Assembly (NCBI RefSeq): GCF_902498065.1
Contig: NZ_CABVIR010000003.1
Span: forward strand, 434,001-498,000
Length of the DNA: 64,000 bases
Reading direction: 5' to 3'
DNA from: Pseudomonas fluorescens
GTDB taxonomy: Bacteria; Pseudomonadota; Gammaproteobacteria; Pseudomonadales; Pseudomonadaceae
Each line of letters begins with the position of its first letter. The first letter of the stretch is position 1. A program made the position numbers and the translations under genes. The notes beneath the pieces were generated by a model, which ran no database searches, was not told the DNA's origin, and saw nothing but the letters and a program-made list of their open reading frames with translations. Shown here in pieces: positions 1-10,900 of the stretch.

Positions 1-22
1 GCAGATCGGACGGAAGTGTCAT
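1..22 (-). CDS. Probable TonB-like protein, N-terminal 7 codons only
   Basis: An ATG on the minus strand at 22 opens a frame reading MTLPSDL into the window edge. It lies just downstream of gshB, the position where pseudomonads usually have an energy transducer TonB gene. The call rests on this gene order and on a remembered N-terminus. There is no strong ribosome binding site and only seven codons are visible, so it is tentative. Confidence 0.35.
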
Positions 23-99
23 GACAAGAAAACCAACATCGCGTTTTTCACAGGCCGCGCATGATAACGCAATGTTGGTTCGATCCTGGCTGTTCTATA

Positions 100-1053
100 T
101 CAACGAGCCTTGAGCTTCTGATCGATGGCATCCATCAGCATCCCGCCTATGTCGGTGCCGAACGCATTATCAATCTCGCGAATGCAGGTCGGGCTGGTGA
201 CGTTGATTTCCGTCAGGTGCTCGCCAATCACGTCCAGGCCTACGAACAGCAGGCCTTTCTCGCGCAGGGTCGGGCCGACTTGCGCGGCGATCCAGCGGTC
301 TTTCTCGGTCAGCGGACGGGCTTCGCCACGACCACCGGCCGCGAGGTTGCCACGGGTTTCGCCGGCGGCCGGAATCCGCGCCAGGCAATAATCCACCGGC
401 TCGCCGTCGATCATCAGGATGCGTTTGTCGCCGTCGACAATCGCCGGCAGGTAACCCTGGATCATGATCTGCTGCTTGCCGTGCAAGGTCAGGGTTTCGA
501 GAATCACCGACAGGTTCGGGTGGCCGGCGGTGTGACGGAAGATCGAAGAACCGCCCATGCCGTCCAGTGGCTTGAGGATCACGTCGCCGTGATGATCGGC
601 GAACTCGCGCAGTACGTCCGGGCGACGGCTGACGATGGTCGGCGGCGTGCACTGCGGAAACAGCGTGGCGAACAGTTTTTCATTGCAGTCACGCAGGCTC
701 TGCGGCTTGTTGACCACCAGCACGCCGGCGCGCTCGGCCTGCTCCAGCAGGTAAGTGGAGTAGACGAACTCCATGTCGAACGGCGGATCCTTGCGCATCA
801 GGATCACGTCCAGATCGCTCAACAGCGCGTCCGTCTCGGCTTCCAGTTCGAACCATTTTTCCGGGTTGGCGAAGACTTTCAGCGGCCGCATCCGCGCCCG
901 CGCTTGACCTTCGGCCTGATACAAATCGCCCTGTTCCATATAGAACAGTTCCCAACCGCGCTTCTGTGCGGCCAGCAGCATGGCCAGCGAGCTATCCTTT
1001 TTATAGGAGATGCTGGCGATAGGGTCCATGACAATCCCGACGCGAACGCTCAT
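100..1053 (-). CDS. gshB: Glutathione synthetase
   Basis: Joins gamma-glutamylcysteine and glycine with ATP to make glutathione in the cytoplasm. The 317-residue product has the normal family length. It starts MSVRVGIVMDP and carries the N-terminal substrate-binding fold followed by an ATP-grasp region (KPLDGMGGSSIFR, then LFVGLDVIGEHLTEINVTSPTC near the C-terminus). The start at 1053 is preceded by GAGGA at suitable spacing. The frame stays open 39 codons further upstream, but that extension does not resemble the family. It is divergent from pilG across about 230 bp, the usual arrangement in Pseudomonas. Confidence 0.95.
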   Translation of the reverse strand: MSVRVGIVMDPIASISYKKDSSLAMLLAAQKRGWELFYMEQGDLYQAEGQARARMRPLKVFANPEKWFELEAETDALLSDLDVILMRKDPPFDMEFVYSTYLLEQAERAGVLVVNKPQSLRDCNEKLFATLFPQCTPPTIVSRRPDVLREFADHHGDVILKPLDGMGGSSIFRHTAGHPNLSVILETLTLHGKQQIMIQGYLPAIVDGDKRILMIDGEPVDYCLARIPAAGETRGNLAAGGRGEARPLTEKDRWIAAQVGPTLREKGLLFVGLDVIGEHLTEINVTSPTCIREIDNAFGTDIGGMLMDAIDQKLKAR

Positions 1054-1287
1054 GGGTTTTTCCTCGAAATGGGGTGGTCCGAAAGGACACGAAAAAGTGG
1101 CGTCAGAGTGGCGCCGAGTGTGTTCCCGGTCAAGGAAAAACCACCGCGCCAGTCCCCCGATAGATTGCATTTGGAGACTGTGCTAAAAAGGCTGCCATAT
1201 CGTTCTGGCCCTTAAACATCAAGGGTTTCGAGCCTCCGGTTATCGGAAACGGACAAATTGATTCGCAAAGGCGACGGCAGAGCATCT

Positions 1288-1692
1288 ATGGACCAGCATT
1301 CCAGCGCCTTGAAGGTCATGGTGATCGACGATTCGAAGACGATTCGCCGCACCGCCGAAACGCTGCTGAAGAACGTGGGGTGTGAGGTCATCACGGCCAT
1401 CGACGGTTTCGATGCCCTGGCCAAGATTGCCGACAATCATCCAGGCATCATTTTCGTCGACATCATGATGCCGCGTCTGGATGGCTATCAGACCTGCGCT
1501 TTAATCAAGAACAACAGTGCGTTCAAGTCCACGCCAGTGATCATGCTGTCGTCCAAGGACGGGCTGTTCGACAAGGCCAAGGGGCGCATCGTCGGTTCCG
1601 ACCAGTTTTTGACCAAGCCTTTCAGCAAGGAAGAACTGCTGAACGCGATCCAGGCCCATGTACCGGGCTTCGCCGCCGTTTTGCCGCAGTAG
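1288..1692 (+). CDS. pilG: Twitching motility response regulator PilG
   Basis: Single-domain receiver of the Pil/Chp system, phosphorylated by ChpA and acting on type IV pilus extension. In this 134-residue protein the acidic pair is D14-D15, the phospho-acceptor is D58 in FVDIMMPRLDG and the conserved lysine is K110 in FLTKPF. It closely resembles P. aeruginosa PilG as I remember that sequence. The ATG at 1288 is chosen because the ten in-frame residues upstream are not family-like. First gene of pilGHIJ-chpA-chpC; pilH begins 60 bp downstream. Confidence 0.95.
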   Translation: MDQHSSALKVMVIDDSKTIRRTAETLLKNVGCEVITAIDGFDALAKIADNHPGIIFVDIMMPRLDGYQTCALIKNNSAFKSTPVIMLSSKDGLFDKAKGRIVGSDQFLTKPFSKEELLNAIQAHVPGFAAVLPQ

Positions 1693-1752
1693 GACACGCA
1701 CAGTGACGCTCGGCCAGCGGGCCCGGCGTCGACAAGAAGAATGGGGAAAACC

Positions 1753-2118
1753 ATGGCACGTATTCTGATCGTCGATGATTCGCCGACCGAAATGTACAAA
1801 TTGACCGGCATGCTGGAAAAGCACGGTCATGAAGTGTTGAAAGCCGAAAACGGCGCCGACGGCGTGGCCCTGGCCCGTCTGGAAAAACCCGACGCGGTGC
1901 TGATGGACATCGTCATGCCCGGCCTCAACGGTTTCCAGGCGACCCGCCAGTTGACCAAAGACCCGGAAACCGGGCACATCCCGGTGATCATCATCACCAC
2001 CAAGGATCAGGAAACCGACAAGGTCTGGGGCACACGCCAGGGCGCCAAGGATTACCTGACCAAACCGGTCGACGAAGACACCCTGATCAAGACCCTGAAC
2101 AACGTGCTGGCCGGTTGA
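1753..2118 (+). CDS. pilH: Twitching motility response regulator PilH
   Basis: Second single-domain receiver of the Pil/Chp pathway. In P. aeruginosa it opposes PilG, acting on pilus retraction or as a phosphate sink. The protein has 121 residues, with D7-D8, phospho-acceptor D52 (LMDIVMPGLNG) and K104 (YLTKPV). It starts at MARILIVDDS; an ATG 12 bases upstream is in frame but adds only MGKT. It lies 10 bp before pilI in the same operon. Confidence 0.95.
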   Translation: MARILIVDDSPTEMYKLTGMLEKHGHEVLKAENGADGVALARLEKPDAVLMDIVMPGLNGFQATRQLTKDPETGHIPVIIITTKDQETDKVWGTRQGAKDYLTKPVDEDTLIKTLNNVLAG

Positions 2119-2128
2119 TCTCCCGACC

Positions 2129-2662
2129 ATGACCGAGTCGCTGACCGCCTTCGAACTGCTGCTGCAGATCGACCAGCGTTGCCGTCTGCTGGCGGCGGAC
2201 CTGCCGTCGCAGCCGACCCGACAGGACAGTTGGAGCGGCATCGGTTTTCGTTTGGGTGAGGCTTGGTATGTCGCGCCGATGGGTGAAGTCAGCGAAGTCC
2301 TGCACGAGCCGCGGTTCACGCAACTGCCGGGGGTCAAACCGTGGGTGAAAGGCGTGGCCAACCTGCGCGGGCGCTTGCTGCCGATGATGGATTTGTGCGG
2401 CTTCTTTGGCCATGAGCTATCGACTGTGCGTAAGCAGCGGCGGGTATTGGTGGTGGAGCATAACGAGGTGTTTGCCGGGTTGATGGTCGATGAGGTTTTC
2501 GGCCTTCAGCACTTTGCCCAGGACAGTTTGCAGCCGGTGAATAACGTGAGCGGCCCGATTGCACCGTTCATCAAAGGCCGGTTTCAGCGTGAGCAGAATT
2601 GGCAGGTGTTCAGCCCGTTCGCGCTGGCGCAGTCGCAAAGCTTTATGCACGTAGCGCTGTAA
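2129..2662 (+). CDS. pilI: Chemotaxis adaptor PilI (CheW-like)
   Basis: CheW-type scaffold expected to link the receptor PilJ to the kinase ChpA at the cell pole. The 177-residue protein is one CheW domain. Its core includes GVKPWVKGVANLRGRLLPMMDL, the typical strand-turn motif with NLRG, followed by FAGLMVDEVFGLQHF. It follows pilH by 10 bp. A REP pair separates it from pilJ, so the pilI-pilJ transcript may contain a hairpin. Confidence 0.93.
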   Translation: MTESLTAFELLLQIDQRCRLLAADLPSQPTRQDSWSGIGFRLGEAWYVAPMGEVSEVLHEPRFTQLPGVKPWVKGVANLRGRLLPMMDLCGFFGHELSTVRKQRRVLVVEHNEVFAGLMVDEVFGLQHFAQDSLQPVNNVSGPIAPFIKGRFQREQNWQVFSPFALAQSQSFMHVAL

Positions 2663-2674
2663 CCCCCGATCCCT

Positions 2675-2764
2675 TGTGGGAGCGAGCCTGCTCGCGATTG
2701 AACGATAACGCGGTGTTCCTGAGACACCGCGGCGCCTGAATCGCGAGCAGGCTCGCTCCCACAG
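2675..2764. repeat. Paired REP element between pilI and pilJ
   Basis: Two inverted REP cores (TGTGGGAGCGAGCCTGCTCG and its complement) flank a short spacer that itself contains the hairpin GCGGTGT...ACACCGC. The right arm ends about ten bases before the first candidate pilJ start codon, so the RNA hairpin would lie next to the ribosome binding region. Confidence 0.93.
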
Positions 2765-2810
2765 GAGAACTTCGATGGGCATTAGGGTGTTGGTTAACAG
2801 GCGAGGACCG

Positions 2811-4868
2811 ATGATAAAAGCAAAAACAGGCAAGCCGGAAGGGTCGCGCAGCCGGTCGCAGATCATCGCGCTGTTCATCGCGCTGATTGTCTTCATCATG
2901 CTGCTGTTCGCCAACTTCGCTTATCTCAACACCCAGTCTTCGTACGACAAACAGTACATCGGCCACGCCGGTGAGCTACGCGTGCTGTCCCAGCGTATCG
3001 CCAAAAACGCCACTGAAGCCGCCGCCGGCAAGGCTGCGGCGTTCAAGTTGCTGAGCGATGCACGCAACGATTTTGCCCAGCGCTGGGGCTATCTGAAGAA
3101 AGGCGACCCTTCCACCGGGCTGCCGCCGGCACCGGCCACCGTGCGCCCGGAAATGCGCGCCGTGCAGTTGGATTGGGAGCGTCTGCTGAAAAACACCGAC
3201 GCCATCCTTTCCAGCGAACAGACGGTTTTGTCGCTGCATCAAGTCGCCGCCACGCTGGCCGAAACCGTGCCACAGTTGCAGGTCGAATACGAAAAAGTCG
3301 TCGAAATCCTCCTGCAACGCGGCGCACCTGCCGCTCAGGTCGCGATGGCCCAGCGGCAGTCGTTGTTGGCCGAACGTATCCTTGGCGCGGTGAACACCGT
3401 GCTGTCCGGCGACGAAAGTTCGCAACAGGCCGCCGATGCGTTCGGCCGCGACGCCGCGCGTTTTGGCCAAGTGCTCACGGGCATGCTCCAGGGCAATCCG
3501 GCGCTTAAAGTCAGCCAGGTCGAAGACCAGGATGCCCGTGCCCGACTGGTCGAGATTTCCGAGCTGTTCGAATTCGTTTCCGGTTCGGTCGATGAAATCC
3601 TCGAAACCTCGCCGGAGCTGTTCAAGGTCCGCGAATCGGCGACCAATATTTTCAGCTTGTCGCAAACCCTGCTCGACGAAGCCTCGCACCTGGCCACCGG
3701 GTTCGAAAACCTTGCCGGCGGGCGCAATACAGACACCATTGGCGGCTACGTACTGGGTCTGGCGGCGCTGATGTCGATCATCCTCATCGGTATGGTGATG
3801 GTACGCGAAACCAACCGTCAGCTGCGCGAGACGGCCGAGAAGAACGAACGCAACCAGAATGCGATCATGCGCCTGCTCGACGAGATCGAAGACCTCGCCG
3901 ACGGCGACCTGACCGTGACCGCTTCGGTGACCGAAGACTTCACCGGGACCATCGCCGATTCGATCAACTATTCCGTGGACCAGCTGCGCGATCTCGTGGC
4001 AACCATCAACCTCACCGCCGGCCAAGTCGCCGCCGCCGTGCAGGAAACCCAGGCCACCGCCATGCACCTGGCGCAGGCCTCGGAGCATCAGGCGCAACAG
4101 ATCAGCGAAGCCTCCACCGCGATCAACGACATGGCACAGTCCATCGATCAGGTCTCGGCCAACGCCGCCGAATCTTCGGCGGTGGCCGAGCGTTCCGTGG
4201 AAATTGCCAACAAGGGCAACGAAGTGGTGCACAACACCATCCACGGCATGGACAACATTCGCGAACAGATTCAGGACACCGCCAAGCGCATCAAGCGTCT
4301 GGGCGAGTCCTCCCAAGAGATCGGCGACATTGTCAGCCTGATCGATGACATTGCCGACCAGACCAACATACTTGCGCTCAACGCGGCAATCCAGGCGTCC
4401 ATGGCCGGTGATGCCGGACGCGGTTTTGCGGTGGTGGCCGACGAGGTGCAACGGCTGGCCGAGCGTTCGTCCGCCGCGACGCGGCAGATCGAAACGCTGG
4501 TGCGGGCGATCCAGGCCGATACCAACGAAGCGGTGATTTCCATGGAGCAGACCACCACCGAAGTGGTGCGCGGTGCGCGTCTGGCGCAGGATGCCGGTGT
4601 GGCCCTGGAGGAAATCGAAGGCGTGTCGAAAACCCTCGCGGCATTGATCCAGAGTATTTCCAACGCGGCCCAACAGCAGACGTCTTCGGCCGGGCAGATT
4701 TCCCTGACGATGAACGTGATCCAGCAGATCACCACGCAGACCTCGTCCGGCTCCACCGCCACGGCCGAGAGCATTGGTAACCTGGCGAAAATGGCCAGCC
4801 AGTTGCGACGCTCGGTGTCCGGTTTCACCTTGCCGGCCGCCAAGGCGCAGACTGTGGATAAAGTGTGA
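2811..4868 (+). CDS. pilJ: Type IV pilus chemoreceptor PilJ (methyl-accepting protein)
   Basis: Membrane receptor of the Pil/Chp system. The 685-residue protein has a TM helix near residues 20-40 ([20 protein letters not shown]), a long periplasmic helical domain with the PilJ motif [17 protein letters not shown], and a second TM around 310-330. A HAMP region and a coiled-coil signalling domain follow, with the hairpin tip at [20 protein letters not shown]. The start at 2811 (GCGAGGACCG before ATG) gives the usual family length. An ATG at 2775, also with a good ribosome site, would add 12 residues. No pilK or chpB lies downstream. Confidence 0.95.
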   Translation: MIKAKTGKPEGSRSRSQIIALFIALIVFIMLLFANFAYLNTQSSYDKQYIGHAGELRVLSQRIAKNATEAAAGKAAAFKLLSDARNDFAQRWGYLKKGDPSTGLPPAPATVRPEMRAVQLDWERLLKNTDAILSSEQTVLSLHQVAATLAETVPQLQVEYEKVVEILLQRGAPAAQVAMAQRQSLLAERILGAVNTVLSGDESSQQAADAFGRDAARFGQVLTGMLQGNPALKVSQVEDQDARARLVEISELFEFVSGSVDEILETSPELFKVRESATNIFSLSQTLLDEASHLATGFENLAGGRNTDTIGGYVLGLAALMSIILIGMVMVRETNRQLRETAEKNERNQNAIMRLLDEIEDLADGDLTVTASVTEDFTGTIADSINYSVDQLRDLVATINLTAGQVAAAVQETQATAMHLAQASEHQAQQISEASTAINDMAQSIDQVSANAAESSAVAERSVEIANKGNEVVHNTIHGMDNIREQIQDTAKRIKRLGESSQEIGDIVSLIDDIADQTNILALNAAIQASMAGDAGRGFAVVADEVQRLAERSSAATRQIETLVRAIQADTNEAVISMEQTTTEVVRGARLAQDAGVALEEIEGVSKTLAALIQSISNAAQQQTSSAGQISLTMNVIQQITTQTSSGSTATAESIGNLAKMASQLRRSVSGFTLPAAKAQTVDKV

Positions 4869-4905
4869 AGCGCCCGCGGGCGCTCGAACGATGAACGGAG
4901 TGGTT

Positions 4906-7900
4906 ATGGGTGATCGGCACGACTATGTGGCCCTCGAATGGGTCAAAGGCGAGATTGCCGAAACGCTGAAAGTGGCTCACCAGGCGATTGAAACGTTGCT
5001 TGATGACCCTCAGGCGACGCACGCCCTCAGTGAATGCCTGGCGTGCATCCATCAGGTTCACGGCAGTTTGCAGATGGTCGAGTTCTACGGCGCGGCCCTG
5101 CTCGCCGAAGAAATGGAACAACTGACCGCAGCCTTGCAACAGGACCGCGTCATTCATCGCGACGAAGCGATCCGCTTGTTGCTGCAAGCGATCGGTCAGC
5201 TGCCGGTCTATCTCGACCGCATACAAGGCGCGCGCCGCGATTTGCCGTTGGTGGTGTTGCCGCTGATCAACGACCTGCGCAGCGCCCGTGGAGAAAGCCT
5301 GTTATCGGAAACGAGCCTGTTCACCCCGCAATTGCCGGACCTGCCGCCACTGGATGAAGAGGCGCTGGCGCTGCTGGAACCGGCGGACCTGCCGAACGTA
5401 TTGCGCAAGTTGCGCCAGATGTTGCAGATGGCCCTGGCCGGCTTGCTGCGCGAGCAAGATGACGACACCCACCTCGGTTACCTGAACACCGTGTTTTCAC
5501 GCCTCGAAGGGCTGTGCGGGAATGCGCCGCTGAGCCCGTTGTGGCAAGTTTGCTCGGCGCTGGTCGAAGGCATGCGCGGCGGCTCAATCGCCAACAGCCC
5601 GGCCCTGCGCAGCCTGTTAAAAGACGCTGACAAAGAACTCAAGCGCCTGCTCGAACAGGGCATGTGCGCGATCAATCAGCCGGCGCCGCCGGAGTTGCTC
5701 AAGAGTTTGCTGTTCTACATCGCCAAAGCCGAACACCCCACCGGGCAGATGCTGACCATGAAAGATCGCTACGGACTGGACTATGCGCTACCTGACAGCG
5801 CGATGGTCGATGAAGAACGGGCTCGGCTGGCCGGCCCTGACCGCGATGCCATGCGCTCGGTGCTGGCCGCGCTGTGCGAAGAACTGGTACGGGTCAAAGA
5901 ACGCCTGGACCTGTTCGTGCGCAGCGACCGCCAGCACGCCTCGGACCTCGAAAGCCTGCTGGCACCGCTGCGGCAAATCGCCGACACCTTGGCGGTGCTC
6001 GGTTTCGGCCAGCCGCGCAAGGTCATCATCGATCAACTCGCGGTGGTGCTCAGCCTTGCCCAAGGCCAGCGCGAACCCAACGACGCGATCCTGATGGACG
6101 TTGCCGGCGCCTTGCTTTACGTCGAGGCGACGCTGGCCGGCATGGTTGGCACTGTCGAGCCGGAGAGCCAGGAAGACAGCCGCCTGCCAACCACTGACCT
6201 GACGCAGATTCACCAGATCGTGATCAAGGAGGCGCGTATCTGCCTGCAACAAGCCAAGGACATGATCGTCGACTACATCGACGCCGACTGGGACCGCCAG
6301 CATTTGCAACCGTTGCCGGCCTTGCTCACTCAGGTGCGCGGCGCACTGGCGATGATCCCGCTGAACCGTGTGGCGAGCCTGATCGAAGCCTGCAACCACT
6401 TTATCCGCGAGCATCTGCTGCTGGACCCGGACCAGCCCGGCTGGCAGGCGCTGGACAGCCTGGCCGACGTCATCACCAGCATCGAGTATTACCTTGAGCG
6501 TCTGAGCGACGACCCCGAAGCGTCCGCTGAGCAATTGCTCGATGTGGCGGAAAAGGGTCTGGCAGCGCTCGGCCTTTTCCCCAGCGAACAGACTGTGCCG
6601 GTGCTGGACGAAGTGCTCAGCCCGAGTGAGGCGCAGGTCATGCAAGACTTGCAGGAACTGGACGATCCCGACGTCGTCCAGACCTTGGCCGATGTCCTCG
6701 CCAACCCGGTGTTGGCGGTCAATCCGCCGGCCCTGAGTACGCCGGGCAGCCTGTTGCCACCGCCGCCAGGTGAAGAGCCGATAGACGATGAACTGCGGGA
6801 AGTCTTCCTCGAAGAAACCGACGAGGTCCTGGAAATCCTCCGGGAATACTTGCCGCGCTGGGCGGCCAAACCCGAAAGCGAATCGACCCTGAGCGAACTG
6901 CGCCGAGCCTTCCACACGCTCAAAGGCAGTGGCCGGATGGTGCGCGCGCTGGTGCTGGGTGAGCTGGCGTGGGCTGTGGAAAACCTGCTCAATCGCGTGT
7001 TGGAGCGCAGCGTTGAACCCGGGCCGGCGGTGCAGCAACTGCTCGGTGATGTATTGAACCTGCTGCCGGAACTGGTGGCTGAGTTTGCCGGCAATGCCCA
7101 GCGTCAGCGCAACGACGTGGACCAGTTGGCCGCCCGCGCCCATGCGCTCGCCAAGGGTGACAAGCCGTTGGCCGATGAGGACGAGCAGGATGTCGCGGCC
7201 CTCGATCCGTTGTTGCTGGAAATCTTCCGCAACGAGGCCGAAACCCATCTGGCCAGCCTCAACCGTTTCCTCGATCAGGCCGCCGAACATGTGCCGTTGC
7301 AGGCCAGCGACGAATTGCAACGCGCCTTGCACACGCTCAAAGGCAGCGCGTCCATGGCCGGTGTGTTGCCGATTGCCGAGTTGGCCGCGCCGCTGGATCA
7401 CCTGGCCCGCGAGTACAAGGCGCACCTGATCGCCCTGGACCTCGACGAGGTCGAACTGCTGCTCGAAGCCGAAGGCGTGTTCCGCGTCGGGCTGCGACAG
7501 CTCAAGGTCGATCCGCTGGCCGAGATTCCTGGCGCCCGTTCGTTGATCGAAAGAACCCAGGCGTTGCTGGCCGAGCGTCTGCAAGCGCTGTTAAACACGC
7601 CGAGCATGGCGCTGCGAACCAAGCGCGATCCGCAGTTGATCAACAACTTTCTCGCCCAGGGCATGGACATCCTGCTGGACGCCGAAAGCCTGTTGCAGCG
7701 TTGGCAGCAGCACCCCGGTGAACGTCAGGAACTCAGTGCGCTGCTGGATGAGTTGACCACCCTCGGCGAAGGCGCGCACCTGGCCGACTTGCATCCGGTG
7801 GATGAGCTCTGTGAAGCCTTGCTCGATCTCTACGGTGCCGTCGAGGAAAGCAGCCTGGCGGTCAGCGAGGCGTTTTTCCATGAGGCACAAAGTGCCCACG

Positions 7901-10900
7901 AAGCGCTGATCAACATGCTCGACGAACTCGCTGCCGGTCAGGAAGTCAGCCCGCAACCGGAGCGTATCCGGGCCTTGCGCGGTTTGCTCGATGAGAGCCT
8001 CGACCCATCGGCCATGGGCCTGATTCGCAGTGACGGCAGCCGTACCCTGAGCATTCGCGAACTGGGTAGCGTCACCGCCGAACTTGAAAACACGCTACCC
8101 CCTGTGGGAGCGAGCCTGCTCGCGATGGACGTCAACGATGACGCATTATTGCAGGATAAACGCGGCGCCTATGAATCCATCGCGAGCAGGCTCGCTCCCA
8201 CAAAGGATCATGAGCTAGACGATGAGATCGTTTCGATCTTCCTCGAAGAAGCGGTGGACATCCTCGAAAGCGCCGGTCAGGCCCTGCAACGCTGGCTGAA
8301 TGACCCGGACAACGCCGCGCCGTTGCTGTCGTTGCAGCGGGATTTGCACACGCTCAAGGGCGGTGCGCGGATGGCCGAAGTCGAGCCGGTCGCAGACCTC
8401 GCCCATGAGCTGGAAAGCCTTTACGAAGGGCTTGTCGATCGCCGCTACAGCCACGGCGAAACGCTGGCGCAGCTGTTGCAACAGAGCCATGACCGACTGG
8501 CGCAACTGCTTGAGCAATTACAGAACCTCAAGCCGCTGGGTGATCCGGGTGAGCTGATCGAAGCCATTCGCGAGTTCCGCCAAGGCAACGCCAGTGCGCC
8601 AGAAGTCGCCGAGCCTGCGCGGGCCGAGGACTCACCGGGGCATGATCCGGAGCTGCTGGAAATCTTCCTCGAGGAAGGTTTCGACATCATCGAAAACTCC
8701 GGCGCTGCGTTGGTTCGCTGGCAGGCCGAACCTTCCAGTCGTCAGGAAATGGAAACCCTGCTGCGTGATCTGCACACCCTCAAGGGCGGTGCGCGGATGG
8801 TGGAAATCGGCCCGATCGGCGACCTCGCCCATGAGCTGGAATTTCTCTACGAAGGCTTGTCCGCGGGCATGCTGAAACCGACTGCCGCGCTGTTCGGGCT
8901 GTTGCAAAGCAGTCATGACCTACTGGCGCAAATGCTCGATGCGACCCGCGCCGGTCAACCGTTGCCGCCAGCGGATCGGCTGATCGACGCGATCAGGAAT
9001 TTCAGCCATCCGGAGGTGCTCGAAGCACCGGTTGCCGTGCCCGCTGCGCCAAAGGTCGAGGCGCCTGTGCCACAAGTTGATGCCGGTGCCGACATGGTCA
9101 AGGTCTCGGCGGAACTGCTCGACGACTTGGTCAACCTGGCCGGGGAAACCTCGATCTTCCGTGGCCGCATCGAACAGCAGGTCAACGACGCCCACGTGGC
9201 GCTGAATGAAATGGAAACCACCATCGAGCGCATGCGTGATCAATTGCGCCGGCTCGATACCGAAACCCAGGGCAGGATTCTCAGCCGCCAGCAAGTCGAT
9301 GCCGAGCGTTCGGGCTACGAAGAATTCGACCCGCTGGAAATGGACCGTCACTCGCAGTTGCAGCAACTGTCGCGGGCACTGTTCGAATCCGCTTCCGACC
9401 TGCTCGACCTCAAGGAAACCCTCGACCGGCGCAATCAGGACGCGGAAAACTTGCTGCAACAGCAGGGCCGCATCAACACCGAATTGCAGGAAGGCTTGAT
9501 GCGTACGCGCATGGTGCCGTTCGAGCGGATGCTGCCGCGTTTGAAACGCATCGTCCGCCAGGTCGCCAGCGAACTGGGCAAGGACGTGGAATTCGTGGTC
9601 GGCAACGCTGAAGGCGAGATGGACCGCAACGTTCTTGAACGCATGGCCGCGCCGCTGGAGCACATGCTGCGCAACGCGGTGGACCATGGCCTGGAATCCG
9701 CAGAAGTGCGCATCGCGGCCGGAAAACCGGCGCAAGGGCGGATCACCCTCGACCTGTCGCGCGAGGGCGGCGACATCATTTTCGACATCCGCGACGACGG
9801 CGCCGGTGTGCCATTGGACGCGGTACGGCGCAAGGCGATCAAGCGCGGCTTGCTGGCCGCCGACAGCGACATCAGCGACCGCGACGTGCTGCAATTCATC
9901 CTGCAACCGGGGTTCTCCACGGCCGAAAAAATCACTCAGATTTCGGGGCGCGGCGTCGGCATGGACGTGGTCCACGAAGAGGTACGGCAACTGGGCGGCA
10001 GCATGAGCATCGACTCTGTGCCGGGGCAGGGCGTGCATTTCCGCATTCGTCTGCCGTTCACCGTGTCGGTCAATCGGGCGCTGATGGTGCAGTGCGGCGA
10101 GGACCAATACGCGATCCCGCTGAACACCATCGACGGTATCGTGCGCGTGCTGCCCAACGAGCTCGAAGGGCATTATCGGCTCGATCCGCCGACCTACAAA
10201 TACGCCGGGCAGCACTATGAACTGTGCTACCTCGGTGAACTGCTGAAAACCAGCACGCGCCCGAAACTGCTGGGCCAGAGCCTGCCGTTGCCGGTGTTGC
10301 TGGTGCAATGCAACGAGCGCCACATCGCGGTTCAGGTCGATGCCATGGCCGGCACCCGCGAGATCGTGGTGAAAAGCCTCGGCCCGCAATTCGCGGCGGT
10401 GCAGGGCTTGTCCGGGGCGACGATTCTCGGCGATGGCCGCGTGGTGCTGATTATCGATTTGCTGGCGCCGATCCGTGCGATGCAGGCGCGGGTGCCGCAA
10501 CAACCGCTGAGGCAGGACGCAGAATCCGAGCCGCACAAACCCTTGCTGGTCATGGTGGTCGACGACTCGGTCACCGTGCGCAAGGTCACCAGCCGTTTGC
10601 TCGAACGCCACGGCATGAGTGTGCTGACGGCCAAGGACGGCGTCGATGCCATGCTGCTGCTCGAAGAGCACATGCCGGACCTGATGCTGCTGGACATCGA
10701 AATGCCGCGCATGGACGGCTTCGAAGTCGCCACCCAGGTGCGCGCCGACGAGCGACTGAAGCACCTGCCGATCATCATGATCACCTCGCGCACCGGCCAG
10801 AAACACCGAGACCGCGCCATGGCCATCGGCGTCAACGACTACCTCGGCAAGCCGTACCAGGAATCGGTGCTGCTCGAAAGCATCGCCCTGTGGAGCAAAA

